Source of the DNA: Paenibacillus alginolyticus DSM 5050 = NBRC 15375
GTDB taxonomy: Bacteria > Bacillota > Bacilli > Paenibacillales > NBRC-103111
DNA length: 64,000 nucleotides
Direction: 5' to 3'
Assembly: GCF_000422905.1 (NCBI RefSeq)
Contig: NZ_AUGY01000045.1
Coordinates: 1 to 64,000, forward strand
Shown here: positions 15,929-24,953 of the stretch, in pieces
How positions within the stretch are numbered: the stretch's first letter is position 1
How the letters are laid out: every line of letters starts with the position of its first letter
The notes under the pieces: model-generated
Database searches by the model: none
Seen by the model: the letters and a program-made list of their open reading frames with translations, nothing else
What the model was told of the DNA's origin: nothing
Translations under genes and position numbers: made by a program

Positions 15929-16129
15929 TCACCCTACTCTAACTCCGAAAAAGTAAGTCTCGAGAGCATGACAATCTGAATAACGCGGAACATACGCGAA
16001 TATTTCCTCTTCTCCAAGAGTAAACTCATTCATCTTGACTATCGCATCGTCTTGCTGAACTATTTCAAATTCTATCGGAAATGTCATCACTATACTCGAA
16101 ATCCCATTAGAGGTAGACTCCCATACCAC
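15929..16129 (-). CDS. Hypothetical small protein
   Basis: A 66-aa frame with a GTG start preceded by CAGGAG (8-nt spacer). It is acidic, with beta-type segments (SSIVMTFPIEFEIVQQ, EEIFAYVPRYSD). No family is recognised. It lies between the lipoprotein gene ending at 16280 and another small frame, and all are on the same strand. Confidence 0.35.
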   Translation of the reverse strand: MVWESTSNGISSIVMTFPIEFEIVQQDDAIVKMNEFTLGEEEIFAYVPRYSDCHALETYFFGVRVG

Positions 16130-16279
16130 TTCGTATTCTCCTGACGGTTTCTTTTACTGAACATTGATTTATATGCCTCCTATTACGCTTATTGATCCGC
16201 CCATAATGATGACGCCTAGCATTGTAGAATACACCCGTTTAAACAGTGATGCCCCCCTCGTTCATTGTCTTACAATTGG

Positions 16280-18055
16280 CTATTCCATTCTGACCCGGTA
16301 CAATCCATCTTTCCCCCGAACAGGCTCAGCATCCTTCTCTCCATTTGGTGCCTGCCATAACACCCACTTATTACGTGAAAGATCATATTTATAATACTTA
16401 TCGTCTTGCCTTGAAAATAAATCCGTACCACTAGCATAGGTATAGCTGCCCTGTGGTGGGTTAGCAATCACTTTGGCCGACTGGCTTGGCTGCCATATTT
16501 TCCATTCGGAGAATTGTAGCTGATTGTCTCCTTTTAGATACAGTTGCAGATAGGCTCCCTGCTCTGCAACAAGACGAGTGATGCCTGCTGTGGTCATCTT
16601 TTCCCCTGAATCACTCACAAAATCCGTGTATGGAACTCCGTCTTGTAGACGTGTCCAATACGTTCCTTTTACCGTTGGAATAATGGACATATCCAAATCG
16701 GAGTATTTGGCTACCAAAGTGGTTGACGTGTAAGCTTTCGTTCTTTGGGGTGATGCTTCCCCTGACTTGTACGAGATTCGTTCCAATTGACTCGTTTCAT
16801 GCCGATTTTCGTAGGCCAAAATGTGAAGCAGCTCTCTCGTCGTATCATACGAAGCATAATTGACGTTATTCTCCTCGCTTGTACGAGCATTATAGAGAAT
16901 ACGTTTCTCACGTTTCTCAATATCATAGGCGTAAACGCCATAGTAGGACGAATAAATGAGGGTTTTCGCATCCATCCATTGGATGGGCTGTTGCTCAGGC
17001 TCTATCGTGGAATAAAAAACATCCTCGATGACAACAGGCCCCTTCCCTTTTTGCTCCAAAATAAAAGCGTAGCTTGTTCCGTCTCCATCCCCCATGGACC
17101 CGCCAAGGCGAACAATTCCGACGTAGCTTTGTTTATTCTCAGATAGAACCACTTGATCGTAGAACTGATCTCTTGGTCCGCCTCCAACCAACTCGCCTGA
17201 ATGGACGTAGTACCACGCATATTTCGGCACTTGCTGAACCAACAGACTTCTGCTCCCCGATCCCAAGTGATTACCGCTCAGGTCTACCAAGGTATCCATT
17301 TGCATATACAGTTCTTTCGTTCTATGATCTCCTGCGCGCATAGCGTCAAGCTGGATCAACAGATGTTTGGTGTCCACCCATTTAGCCGCTAAAGGTACAC
17401 CCTCCATTGTCGTGGGGAGATCATTGTGCATCTCTTCTGAAAAGACTAACTCCACCGAGCTTTCTCCCTCTGGGATGAGCAATCGAGGCGCATATTCCTG
17501 AGCCCATAATAAAAGATACGGGACATCACGACCTGAACTCGAGCCGAATGTAAAGCTCACAGGTTCCTTCCGAATGAATGTCATAGCGGGTAGATCACCT
17601 ATGTGCAGAACAAATGAGGTACTCGCATTATGAAATTGAATCCTCACATTACTCGTGGAATTGGGACTTTCGTCGATCTTCCATTCCACATTGCCATCAA
17701 TACGAATATGATCAGTTAACCGCTGTCGTTCTGCTTGGCTCAACTCGGCGAAAGTCGCGTTCATACTGACATCTTCTAGATGATACACAACTTGAAAAGG
17801 TTCATTTGGCACATCCGTTGCTTTCCAAGATTTGAAAATATGTCCTCCAGAGCTGTTCTGTTCACCGAAATTAAGGCTTTGAAGTTTGCTGCGGATCGAA
17901 GTTTCAACAGAGGCGACGGGGGCAGTAGTTATCAGCGCCGATACTTCTGAGGAGCTTGCACTTGATGTTATGGAAGGACACTGGGCGTTATCTTCGCACG
18001 CGTTCAACAACAACATGACGGATAAAAGGAAGCCACTGCCTAAAATTCTGACCAT
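16280..18055 (-). CDS. Large lipoprotein with Big_5-like and propeller-like regions
   Basis: A 591-aa exported lipoprotein. The signal peptide MVRILGSGFLLSVMLLLNAC ends in a lipobox with the acylated cysteine. The region about 195-270 (VELVFSEEMHNDL ... LVDLSGNHLGSG) resembles the SbsA Ig-like (Big_5) domain, whose strands carry a F-S-x-x-M and D-x-x-G-N pattern. The C-terminal 330 residues are beta-rich with repeated WxDAKTLIY-type strands, suggesting a TolB/WD-like propeller. I chose the ATG at 18055 because AAGGA lies upstream of it. It probably stays on the outer face of the membrane. Its role is unknown. Confidence 0.75.
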   Translation of the reverse strand: MVRILGSGFLLSVMLLLNACEDNAQCPSITSSASSSEVSALITTAPVASVETSIRSKLQSLNFGEQNSSGGHIFKSWKATDVPNEPFQVVYHLEDVSMNATFAELSQAERQRLTDHIRIDGNVEWKIDESPNSTSNVRIQFHNASTSFVLHIGDLPAMTFIRKEPVSFTFGSSSGRDVPYLLLWAQEYAPRLLIPEGESSVELVFSEEMHNDLPTTMEGVPLAAKWVDTKHLLIQLDAMRAGDHRTKELYMQMDTLVDLSGNHLGSGSRSLLVQQVPKYAWYYVHSGELVGGGPRDQFYDQVVLSENKQSYVGIVRLGGSMGDGDGTSYAFILEQKGKGPVVIEDVFYSTIEPEQQPIQWMDAKTLIYSSYYGVYAYDIEKREKRILYNARTSEENNVNYASYDTTRELLHILAYENRHETSQLERISYKSGEASPQRTKAYTSTTLVAKYSDLDMSIIPTVKGTYWTRLQDGVPYTDFVSDSGEKMTTAGITRLVAEQGAYLQLYLKGDNQLQFSEWKIWQPSQSAKVIANPPQGSYTYASGTDLFSRQDDKYYKYDLSRNKWVLWQAPNGEKDAEPVRGKDGLYRVRME

Positions 18056-18179
18056 CGTATTCACCAATCCTTACTGGTTTATAGGAATATTTTCCATATA
18101 AATTAGACGTATGGAACTGACGGAAAGTTGCAATGGAATTGTATGATTAGAAGGGCGATTCATTGGAATTATGCACCAC

Positions 18180-18207
18180 GTTTGTGTCGTGGCGCCGCGA
18201 CACAAAC
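18180..18207. repeat. Perfect inverted repeat upstream of the lipoprotein gene
   Basis: GTTTGTGTCG and CGACACAAAC form perfect 10-bp arms around TGGCGCCG. The element lies about 125-150 bp upstream of the lipoprotein start. There is no T-run, so it is more like an operator or RNA structure than a terminator. Confidence 0.45.
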
Positions 18208-18341
18208 ATACGTGCTTTAAAACGAACCCCCCCATTTTACGGGGATCTCAAAGTACCTATGTTTTTGTCGTCAGACAGATTCAGTCATACTCAATATGTC
18301 GTCAAATCCCGACAACGGTATAAGCACGAGAAATGCAAAAA

Positions 18342-18369
18342 AGACACTTGCATAAAAATGCAAGTGTCT
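18342..18369 (-). terminator. Rho-independent terminator of the deacetylase gene
   Basis: AGACACTTGCAT and ATGCAAGTGTCT form a perfect 12-bp stem with an AAAA loop. On the minus strand TTTTTT follows. It closes the transcript ending at 18396. Confidence 0.9.
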
Positions 18370-18395
18370 AATCAAACAAAGCCCCAGATTCCCTA

Positions 18396-19250
18396 TCAAT
18401 GAGGCACCGTTACTAATGTATACCCCTTCTTTCTTATGCCTTTAATAATATCCGGCAAAGCCGCTATGGTAGAAGGATGATCATGCATAACGATAATGCT
18501 ACCAGATTGAACTTGGGCTAACACACTTTTAACGCCTTTGGAAGGGTCCGTTGTTGCCCAATCTTTGGGATCTTCATTCCACAGCACCATTTGCATGTGG
18601 TGTTCTTCCGTTACGAGCTTGGTATCGTTGTTATAGGCACCGTAGGGTGGACGAAATAATGTGACCGGGTGCTTATCGAACTTTATAAGTTTATTTAGAC
18701 CGCTATTAAACTCATTTTCCTGTGCGTCATAGGTCATTTGAGACATGTGAGGATGCGTGTCCGAATGATAACCAACTTCATGACCCTCATACACAGCCTC
18801 GGTCACAGACTGCGGAAAAGCAGCCGCATTTTGTCCGATGAAGAAAAAAGTGACGTGTATGTTTTGTTCCTTTAGAACTTTGAGCAGTTCCTCCGTATAT
18901 TTCGTCGGACCGTCATCAATGGTTATGGCTACTTGACCTTTTCCAACCGAATAAATGGGCTTTAAGGCTGATTTCTTCGTCTGCTTCTTCTCAACTGATA
19001 CCACGGGTTCTTCCTTTGGGGAACCTATCTCAAATCCAACAGGCTCCTTAATCGGGGTAGAAGCTGATGTATTGTTCGTAGGAAGCACGCCAGTATCAGA
19101 TACAGGTTTAGGTGCAACAGTGGGATCGGGCGAAGCCGAGGGACTTAATGAAGCAATGGCACTAGGAACGACTGGAGTAGCAGCTTGCTCACACCCTGTT
19201 AACAAAAGAATAGTAAGCATAGTAATTATTGAGCACCGAGAAAATTTCAT
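18396..19250 (-). CDS. Polysaccharide deacetylase lipoprotein (CE4/NodB)
   Basis: A 284-aa lipoprotein. The signal peptide ends in the lipobox LLTGC. A Pro/Ser/Thr-rich spacer (about 20-90) precedes the NodB domain. All CE4 motifs are visible: TIDDGP (motif 1), HSDTHPHM (motif 2), RPPYGAYN (motif 3), W-N-E-D-P-K-D-W (motif 4) and IIVMHDH (motif 5). The enzyme removes acetyl groups from peptidoglycan or another surface glycan with a divalent metal. It follows the SLH-transglutaminase gene by 54 bp and may share its transcript. The start at 19250 has a modest site (GTAGG). Confidence 0.92.
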   Translation of the reverse strand: MKFSRCSIITMLTILLLTGCEQAATPVVPSAIASLSPSASPDPTVAPKPVSDTGVLPTNNTSASTPIKEPVGFEIGSPKEEPVVSVEKKQTKKSALKPIYSVGKGQVAITIDDGPTKYTEELLKVLKEQNIHVTFFFIGQNAAAFPQSVTEAVYEGHEVGYHSDTHPHMSQMTYDAQENEFNSGLNKLIKFDKHPVTLFRPPYGAYNNDTKLVTEEHHMQMVLWNEDPKDWATTDPSKGVKSVLAQVQSGSIIVMHDHPSTIAALPDIIKGIRKKGYTLVTVPH

Positions 19251-19304
19251 ATTCAACCTACCCATGTAATATTAGCTGAAAATTATATTTGAGAAAAGAC
19301 TACT

Positions 19305-20981
19305 CTATGATCCATAAGCGATATTTACTGTTAGTGATGTATAGCCTGTTAACCTTGTGTCAGTACCAAATTCGTAGGTCACTCTTCCAACGTTGTTATT
19401 CATAACTATATCATTGGTTAGCGCAGCTTTCATAACAGACTGCGCACTCCCTAAAGAGCTTTTATAACGAAAAGTGATCTGGCTTTGCCGGGCTGAAATC
19501 CCTCCTTGAAGTAAGGCCTGGACCGCGGATATGGAATCGGCCGTGTTCTCAGCCGTCTCTCCGGAGAGTCCTGTAGAACTCAGCAATGCTTGAGAAGCGG
19601 CTGCATCCATAGCGCCCGACTGTACTTCTTGTCCCAGCGCTTGAATAAAATCTTGAGACGCAGTCGGGTAAGTCCCCGTCCATGTATGATCGCGCTTCAT
19701 TTGAGCATCTGTCAAATTAAAATAATGATACATCAATCTACCCTTCACATCAGGAACAGGATCATCCCATGTCGTATCCAGATGGTACCAATTACCGTCA
19801 AGCTTGACCAAATTCCATGTATGCAGTTGGCCTCCGGCATGGCCTTCCACAATTTTATTCGAGATGCCAGCCTCGGTAAGCAACCGATAAGTGAGCAATG
19901 CATACCCTTGACAAACGGTTGTGCCTTTCGTCAATCCGCCGTATGCTGTATGTTCGACTAAAGATTTATCATAAGCCAGATGGGAGATCACGTAATCATG
20001 TACGGCCTTCTCCTTCTCGAAATCGTTCATTCCGGCATGGGTGATTGAAGCTACTATAGTCGTAGCCTGTTCGGAAACATAATCGGTTTGCGATTTAGAC
20101 TCCAAGTAGGAGACTTTAAACGTAACCGTCGCTACACCGTCATATTCATAACTCATGCCATGATAAATATAATGCAAATAATCGTTATCCGCCAGCAATG
20201 CATTGACATAACTTTTAATCTGTTGGAATTCGTTCGGATCGTCTAATGTAATTTGAAAATCAGTTTCTTGATTAAGCAAATGATCCTTGAGCGATTGCTG
20301 CCATGATGGCAATGCAGAATCCTGTGTTGTCCCCATATCTGAAGCAGTTGATGTCCAAGTGCTACCCGGCACATCCTTCATAGAGTGGGCTAGCAAAGCA
20401 GCCATTTCCTGTCTTGTCATATTGTCGCGCGGACGGTAAGACCAACTTTCCCCTGATTTTCGGGCATCAATAGCATACCAGCCTTTAGACAGCACACCGC
20501 TTACCGCAGGGACCGCCCAAGCATCGGGCGAGTCTTGAAATTTGAGAGCAGCGGGTGCGGCGATGCCTTTACTTTGAGCTAACCGCCATATCATTGTGGC
20601 AGCTTCTTCTCGTTTCACCGGCAGTTCGGGTGTGAAGGTGCTAGCGCTCGTACCCTCAATGATCCCTGCTTGATAAGCCGCGCGTACATACGGAGCAGCC
20701 CAATGACTTTGAATATCTTGAAAAGGTACGGACGAACCGTCATCCTTCAATTGAAAAGCAACTGCCACAAACTTAGCGAACTGTGCGCGGGTCAGCGTTT
20801 TAGACGGGCCGAACTGCCCCGGCGCAACACCGTCCGTGACGCCTAGCCGCCCAAGATCATTGATATAGGATATATAGGGACTTGAACTAGAGACATCGCC
20901 AAAACCACTAGCCGTAGCCCCCGTTACGTTACAAAGAGAGAACAGGCTGACCATAGATGCGATTAGACCTAGTTTCTTCAT
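19305..20981 (-). CDS. SLH-domain transglutaminase-like surface protein
   Basis: A 558-aa secreted protein. After a signal peptide (1 to about 25) come three S-layer homology repeats (about 27-195; e.g. DLGRLGVTDGVAPGQFGPSKTLTRAQFAKFV), which bind secondary cell-wall polymer. A transglutaminase-like cysteine-protease domain follows (about 330-420), with Cys in TTVCQGYALLTYRLL, His in LHTWNLVKL and Asp in HLDTTWDDP. Bacterial members act as proteases or crosslinkers at the wall. The start follows GAGGAGGGC. It is the first gene before the deacetylase lipoprotein, which suggests a cell-envelope role. Confidence 0.9.
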   Translation of the reverse strand: MKKLGLIASMVSLFSLCNVTGATASGFGDVSSSSPYISYINDLGRLGVTDGVAPGQFGPSKTLTRAQFAKFVAVAFQLKDDGSSVPFQDIQSHWAAPYVRAAYQAGIIEGTSASTFTPELPVKREEAATMIWRLAQSKGIAAPAALKFQDSPDAWAVPAVSGVLSKGWYAIDARKSGESWSYRPRDNMTRQEMAALLAHSMKDVPGSTWTSTASDMGTTQDSALPSWQQSLKDHLLNQETDFQITLDDPNEFQQIKSYVNALLADNDYLHYIYHGMSYEYDGVATVTFKVSYLESKSQTDYVSEQATTIVASITHAGMNDFEKEKAVHDYVISHLAYDKSLVEHTAYGGLTKGTTVCQGYALLTYRLLTEAGISNKIVEGHAGGQLHTWNLVKLDGNWYHLDTTWDDPVPDVKGRLMYHYFNLTDAQMKRDHTWTGTYPTASQDFIQALGQEVQSGAMDAAASQALLSSTGLSGETAENTADSISAVQALLQGGISARQSQITFRYKSSLGSAQSVMKAALTNDIVMNNNVGRVTYEFGTDTRLTGYTSLTVNIAYGS

Positions 20982-21282
20982 GTTGAAGCCCTCCTCATTT
21001 TCTTATATTAGCGCATAGATGAGCCCACTCCTAACCCTTAACATAACATAGTTAAATTAAATTCGGATTAAAGCTAAATTAATATTTAATTCTAATAATG
21101 GAAATTAATTCCAATTTACAAGAAAAAAAGCTGCCGCCTCAAAGGAGAATGAGCTGCACTTTTATAAGTTTGTACCTGTTCGTTTATTTTATTGGTGAGT
21201 CTCTTGGTGCTCACGAGATATCAACAAAATAAAAGCTTAAGCCGCATATATATTCGTTCGAGTCCAACCAATTCAATTCAAT
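20982..21282. other. Intergenic stretch without a recognised gene
   Basis: About 300 AT-rich bases upstream of the SLH protein gene. They presumably hold its promoter. I found no convincing ORF or RNA gene. A short iteration of ATTCA occurs at 21269-21284. Confidence 0.4.
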
Positions 21283-21604
21283 TCAAAGAAATAAAAAACG
21301 ATATTTGTTTACCCCGTTGCCCATAACAGCTACACCAGGTGGAATCATGCGTATAAAACTACATTTCTCTTCTCGTTGATTATCCGTTCCTATTACGTGT
21401 AGATCCACGGTAGCCCCTCGCACTCTCTTGTTGCACTTCCATTACTATCTGCGGTTAATACATAAATCTTAATCATTCTGGCTAATTCTATTAGCCTCTC
21501 CTTAACACTTGGTAAAGCAACCCATCCAATGCAATAGTCCCATTAAAATCTAAAACGAGATGATTTATGTGAATATCCTCTTGGCCAGGAATACGTAGTA
21601 GCAT
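21283..21604 (-). pseudogene. Decayed small HAD hydrolase (cation-ATPase-like)
   Basis: Conceptual reading on the minus strand gives, across three frames, INHLVLDFNGTIALDG, then SVKERLIELARMIKIYVLTADSNGSA, then DLHVIGTDNQREEKCSFIR and VAVMGNGVN. This is the order of motifs of the small HAD phosphatases that resemble the P domain of P-type ATPases (DFNGT nucleophile, LTAD, K, GNGxND). At least two frameshifts separate the parts, and the reading stops at 21283 before the usual ND-L-M-L end. An intact ribosome binding site (GAGGAG) precedes the ATG at 21604. It is inactive. Confidence 0.75.
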
Positions 21605-21715
21605 ACATGTTGCTCCTCTTTTTTATTATAATAGCTCTTCTTCAATTCCTTATTTTAACACATGTATCTAGGAATGCTGAATCCACTCCACCACGCTCAT
21701 CGTTAGCTCTATAAA

Positions 21716-21753
21716 AACAAGGAGCAGCTGCGGAAGCACATCTACTCCTTGTT
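21716..21753 (-). terminator. Terminator after the GNAT-like gene
   Basis: AACAAGGAG and CTCCTTGTT form a 9-bp stem around a loop that holds GCAGCTGC. On the minus strand TTTTTAT follows. It lies past the stop at 21787. Confidence 0.75.
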
Positions 21754-21786
21754 TTGTTCAAATAATGTTCGTTACTCACCTTAGAC

Positions 21787-22896
21787 CTAAGGGCACTGCT
21801 CTTGATTATTAATCAAAATAAACCCATTTGTTACACATAAATCTTTGTTATTCTTCAGGTGATTGTAAACTGCTTCTTGCAGGCTGCTTTTTCTTGGCAG
21901 TTTCTCTAAATCAGGGTTAGAAGTGCTGAATACAAAGAACAAGAATGAAGAATTCCTCACAACGCTGCTTACGTGCGTAAACATGGAGCTGAATTTGAGT
22001 ATGTTGCTGTCTGCGCCTAATATTTCTTTAAATTGCGGCGTGAGAAGCCACGAGTCGCAGATGAATGCCTTGAAGTTATAATCGTTAAAATAGGTTTTAT
22101 AAAACTCCAATGCCTGTTCGAAGGATTGCTTGCATTTTTCTATGTTTAACGATTCGTAAGCAGGTATATGTACATCAAGAACATCATCGTTTTCATCCAA
22201 AACGAGGTCATAATCCGCCTTTGCAAGGGTCACGTCTTTTTTAATCATGACCCCATTGTCAAGAATGCAATTGGATATAATAGCCGTATCCGTTTCCAGC
22301 ACTTTAGATGAAAAGTAATTTTTGTTCAAATCTATGCTAGGGATGGTGATCGGAATCGTAAAACCTCCAACATCAAACTTCACCTGATCATGAGGGATAA
22401 TGACTATTTCATTGGTCTTTTTATTTCTATAGACTCTAGCCTTTAAATAATTTTTCTTATATATAAATTGCAAACGTCCCAATCTGAAAATCTTATTCTT
22501 AAAATGGTTTTGCAACCATCGAAGTTCTTCAAATCCGTCTTTCTGATTTCTATCTTTATAACCTCGGATCCATAAATTCACGTCACTGAAGGTGTGAAGC
22601 AAGATCTCCTTGGGCAATTTATGCTTCTCATAATACGTTAGAACGTCATCGAATTTATCCAACAGCACGATGAGCGAAAAAAAGTTCGCTCCTTGCAAGT
22701 GATTTGCCACATTTGCTTTGACGTCTTCGGATAAATCAAATTGGTTCTCTACAAAAATTTGATTCCGTGCAATCTCTAATTGCTCTTTCAGAAATTCCGA
22801 GTGCTGAATCTCATCGAAGCACTGGAGAATCAAATCCAAGTTATAATCATCAATATGCAAATATTCATTGATTTTTACGATATAGTCTCGATCCAT
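21787..22896 (-). CDS. Acyltransferase-domain protein (DUF5596/GNAT_C type)
   Basis: A 369-aa soluble protein. The segment SDVNLWIRGYKDRNQKDGFEELRWLQNHFKNKIFRLGRLQF (positions about 104-144) is characteristic, as I remember it, of the two-domain family with an N-terminal NAT_N and a C-terminal GNAT-like fold. The C-terminal half has CKQSFEQALEFYKTYF and SWLLTPQFKEIL. Such proteins are annotated as acyltransferases without a known substrate. The start follows AGGAGG, and a terminator lies at 21716. It is monocistronic. Confidence 0.7.
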   Translation of the reverse strand: MDRDYIVKINEYLHIDDYNLDLILQCFDEIQHSEFLKEQLEIARNQIFVENQFDLSEDVKANVANHLQGANFFSLIVLLDKFDDVLTYYEKHKLPKEILLHTFSDVNLWIRGYKDRNQKDGFEELRWLQNHFKNKIFRLGRLQFIYKKNYLKARVYRNKKTNEIVIIPHDQVKFDVGGFTIPITIPSIDLNKNYFSSKVLETDTAIISNCILDNGVMIKKDVTLAKADYDLVLDENDDVLDVHIPAYESLNIEKCKQSFEQALEFYKTYFNDYNFKAFICDSWLLTPQFKEILGADSNILKFSSMFTHVSSVVRNSSFLFFVFSTSNPDLEKLPRKSSLQEAVYNHLKNNKDLCVTNGFILINNQEQCP

Positions 22897-23001
22897 CGTG
22901 ATTCCTCCTGATTTATCAACTGGTTGTACAAGTTCTTATTTCCCTCGCCTTGATTGTTGTACGTACAGAGTACCCCAATTCAATTTAATATCAAATTTTG
23001 A

Positions 23002-23426
23002 TTAATTAATATATGTATTCTTCACTCTTTTTGAATTTATAAAGTAGGGTATCCATATTAAACAAGTTACCAACGATTTAACAATATTCCTACCCTGTTC
23101 ACTCATAAACTCGTGAGTTGCCATTTCCTCAATGGAGTTTGTAATATATTGATAACAGTTTCATATATTATCACTAAAGAATATTTCCAGTTTTCTTCAT
23201 GCAATTCGGATAAAAGTCCATTTTGGTAAATTGGCAGTATAGTATCTATCAAATAGATTAAAGAGCTCCCGAAAGTTAATAAGAAGCCTAAAGCTACAAG
23301 ATAAAGCCAGCCACCAAAACCATAAAGTTTAGCTTTTTCCTCTATAGGTTGCAAAATAGGTTGCAAAATTTCTGTTGCTCCAGTATCCTCCGGTTTTATT
23401 GCTAGGTCATTTTCTACATTTGACAT
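23002..23426 (-). pseudogene. DUF2569 membrane protein, frameshifted
   Basis: The first frame (to 23103) gives KLYGFGGWLYLVALGFLLTFGS, the N-terminal membrane helix pattern of DUF2569 proteins. After WQLTSL it stops. Another frame then continues with EFMSEQGRNIVKSLVTCLIWIPYFINSKRVKNTYIN and stops at 23002. IWIPYFxxSKRVKxTF is the normal family end. A frameshift near 23115, probably with loss of some middle sequence, has therefore split the gene. Family members have about 150 aa and four membrane helices. Confidence 0.7.
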
Positions 23427-23570
23427 TGAATCACCAATTTATTTTTCTCCATCGGCTGGAGGATTTGCTGAAAAGAATATTGTGCGGAAGCATTAAACAA
23501 TATTCGTCACTCATGTAAATATTCCTCCAACAGTTCTGCTGACTGCTTCTTTATTAGTCTAATGTTAAAA

Positions 23571-23590
23571 CCACTTCTTAATTGAAGTGG
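23571..23590 (-). terminator. Terminator after the ger operon
   Basis: CCACTTC-TTAATT-GAAGTGG forms a 7-bp stem. On the minus strand TTTT follows. It lies 138 bp past the last small gene of the germination operon. Confidence 0.6.
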
Positions 23591-23727
23591 CTTTAATCAA
23601 ATTTTCCCATTATTGAAGTTTATACTTAACAAAATCCACACCCAACTTTTCATTCTGTATTGTTCGTCGTTCTATTTTCAACAACAGCTATGATGGAACT
23701 TGATGGAGAATCTATTTATTCTTGATT

Positions 23728-23856
23728 TCACTTCTTGTTTCTTGACCGAAACCACGTGATCAAAGAAAGAAGCAAGGCCACCAGAACCATCGCCGACGGC
23801 AGCAACCAAGGAAACTGAATCATCGCTGCGGAATCCCAAGGAAATCGAAGCTTCAT
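23728..23856 (-). CDS. 42-aa single-helix membrane microprotein coupled to gerAB
   Basis: ATG at 23854-23856 overlaps the gerAB stop as ATGA, and the frame ends with TGA at 23728. The peptide has a polar start (MKLRFPWDSAAMIQ), one membrane helix (LLPSAMVLVALLLSLI) and a basic end (WFRSRNKK). Some gerA-type operons carry a fourth small membrane protein, the D subunit, which modulates germinant receptor function. Those usually have two helices and more than 55 aa, so this would be a shorter relative or a distinct accessory peptide. The exact ATGA overlap makes translation plausible. Confidence 0.6.
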   Translation of the reverse strand: MKLRFPWDSAAMIQFPWLLPSAMVLVALLLSLITWFRSRNKK

Positions 23857-24953
23857 CGCGCAGCCCTCTTATCTTTCGCTTTCTCGAACAATGAAAGCGA
23901 CAGAACAATCCCGGGCAAAACCAAACAAATTGGCACCAATATCGTTTTAGGAGTGATTTCAATCCCAGCTTTTAAATGTTCGGAAAAATTGCTGGCCATC
24001 GTCAATCCGATAACATACGTGAAACACGCCGTTATCCAGATGGCGGCGTTGTTTTTGGACGCGTAGGTCAGTTCGCGCATGCATAGAGCCGCGGCAAGCG
24101 TGTGAACCGTTATTTTGACGAATATTGTGCATATGAAATACAACGAGCCAACCGCTTCCAAATTCTCCAAAAAATCGGCAACGCTCACTAGCCTCATTAC
24201 GATAAACGCTGGAATGATTCTGCCTTGGAAAATATGCTCGCCTAATGTCGTTATCGACAACACATCGAAAAGAACAATAAAAAATCCGGCGAACAAGGTG
24301 GCTCCGACGCTGATTCTGCCCAAAATCCCCCGCTTGTTCAACACAAACCAAAACACAGTCATTTCAATGCTTTCTCCGTATGATTGCATGATGCCGGTCG
24401 GCCATATGCTTTTTGCGACTCTTTGATAGCCCTCGCTGAAAAACGGCGTCAAATACTCGAAACGCAAGCTTCCCGAAACGACAAGGAGCAATGTTTCAAG
24501 AATAATGAAAGCGATAAGCACCGGCAAGAGCACGCCCGCAATACGGCACAAAACTTCAAGCCCGGCGCGCGCGGTGTAAACGACCAGCATCAAAAACGCG
24601 GCCGTAAAAAACCAAGCCGGCGTTTCAGGCAGAATCGTAAGCGGTACCAAGAATTTGAGATCGCTGACACCGCGGGCAGCTTCATAGATAAAAACCAGAA
24701 CGTACAACCAAGCCAGAGGCGTCCCAGCCCATTTCCCCAACCGTTTTCGCAGACACCCCACCAACGAAACGTATCCGTTTAATTTGGTAATTGCCGCGTA
24801 GCCGGCGACAAGCGCCGAGCCAATCAAAGACGACGCCGACGCGGATATCCACGCATCGCGCCCCGCTCCGGAAGCAAAACCGAAAATGATTGTTGTTCCA
24901 ATTTGAAACAAAACCATGAGCGAAAACAACTGGTAAGGCGAGATGGCGATCAT
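23853..24953 (-). CDS. gerAB: Spore germination receptor subunit B (GerAB family permease)
   Basis: A 366-aa protein with about ten membrane helices of the APC-related spore permease family. The N-terminus ISPYQLFSLMVLFQIGTTIIFGF is typical. The B subunit lies in the spore inner membrane and forms the germinant-binding site with subunits A and C. The start overlaps the gerAC stop by 4 bases, and the stop overlaps the ATG of a 42-codon ORF. The gene order is A-C-B. The symbol denotes family membership, and the germinant is not known. Confidence 0.9.
   Translation of the reverse strand: MIAISPYQLFSLMVLFQIGTTIIFGFASGAGRDAWISASASSLIGSALVAGYAAITKLNGYVSLVGCLRKRLGKWAGTPLAWLYVLVFIYEAARGVSDLKFLVPLTILPETPAWFFTAAFLMLVVYTARAGLEVLCRIAGVLLPVLIAFIILETLLLVVSGSLRFEYLTPFFSEGYQRVAKSIWPTGIMQSYGESIEMTVFWFVLNKRGILGRISVGATLFAGFFIVLFDVLSITTLGEHIFQGRIIPAFIVMRLVSVADFLENLEAVGSLYFICTIFVKITVHTLAAALCMRELTYASKNNAAIWITACFTYVIGLTMASNFSEHLKAGIEITPKTILVPICLVLPGIVLSLSLFEKAKDKRAAR

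Noticed and set aside
23678..23962. A 94-aa minus-strand ORF at the end of gerAB
   Set aside because: It overlaps gerAB in another frame and has no good start. The ATGA-coupled 42-codon frame fits better.
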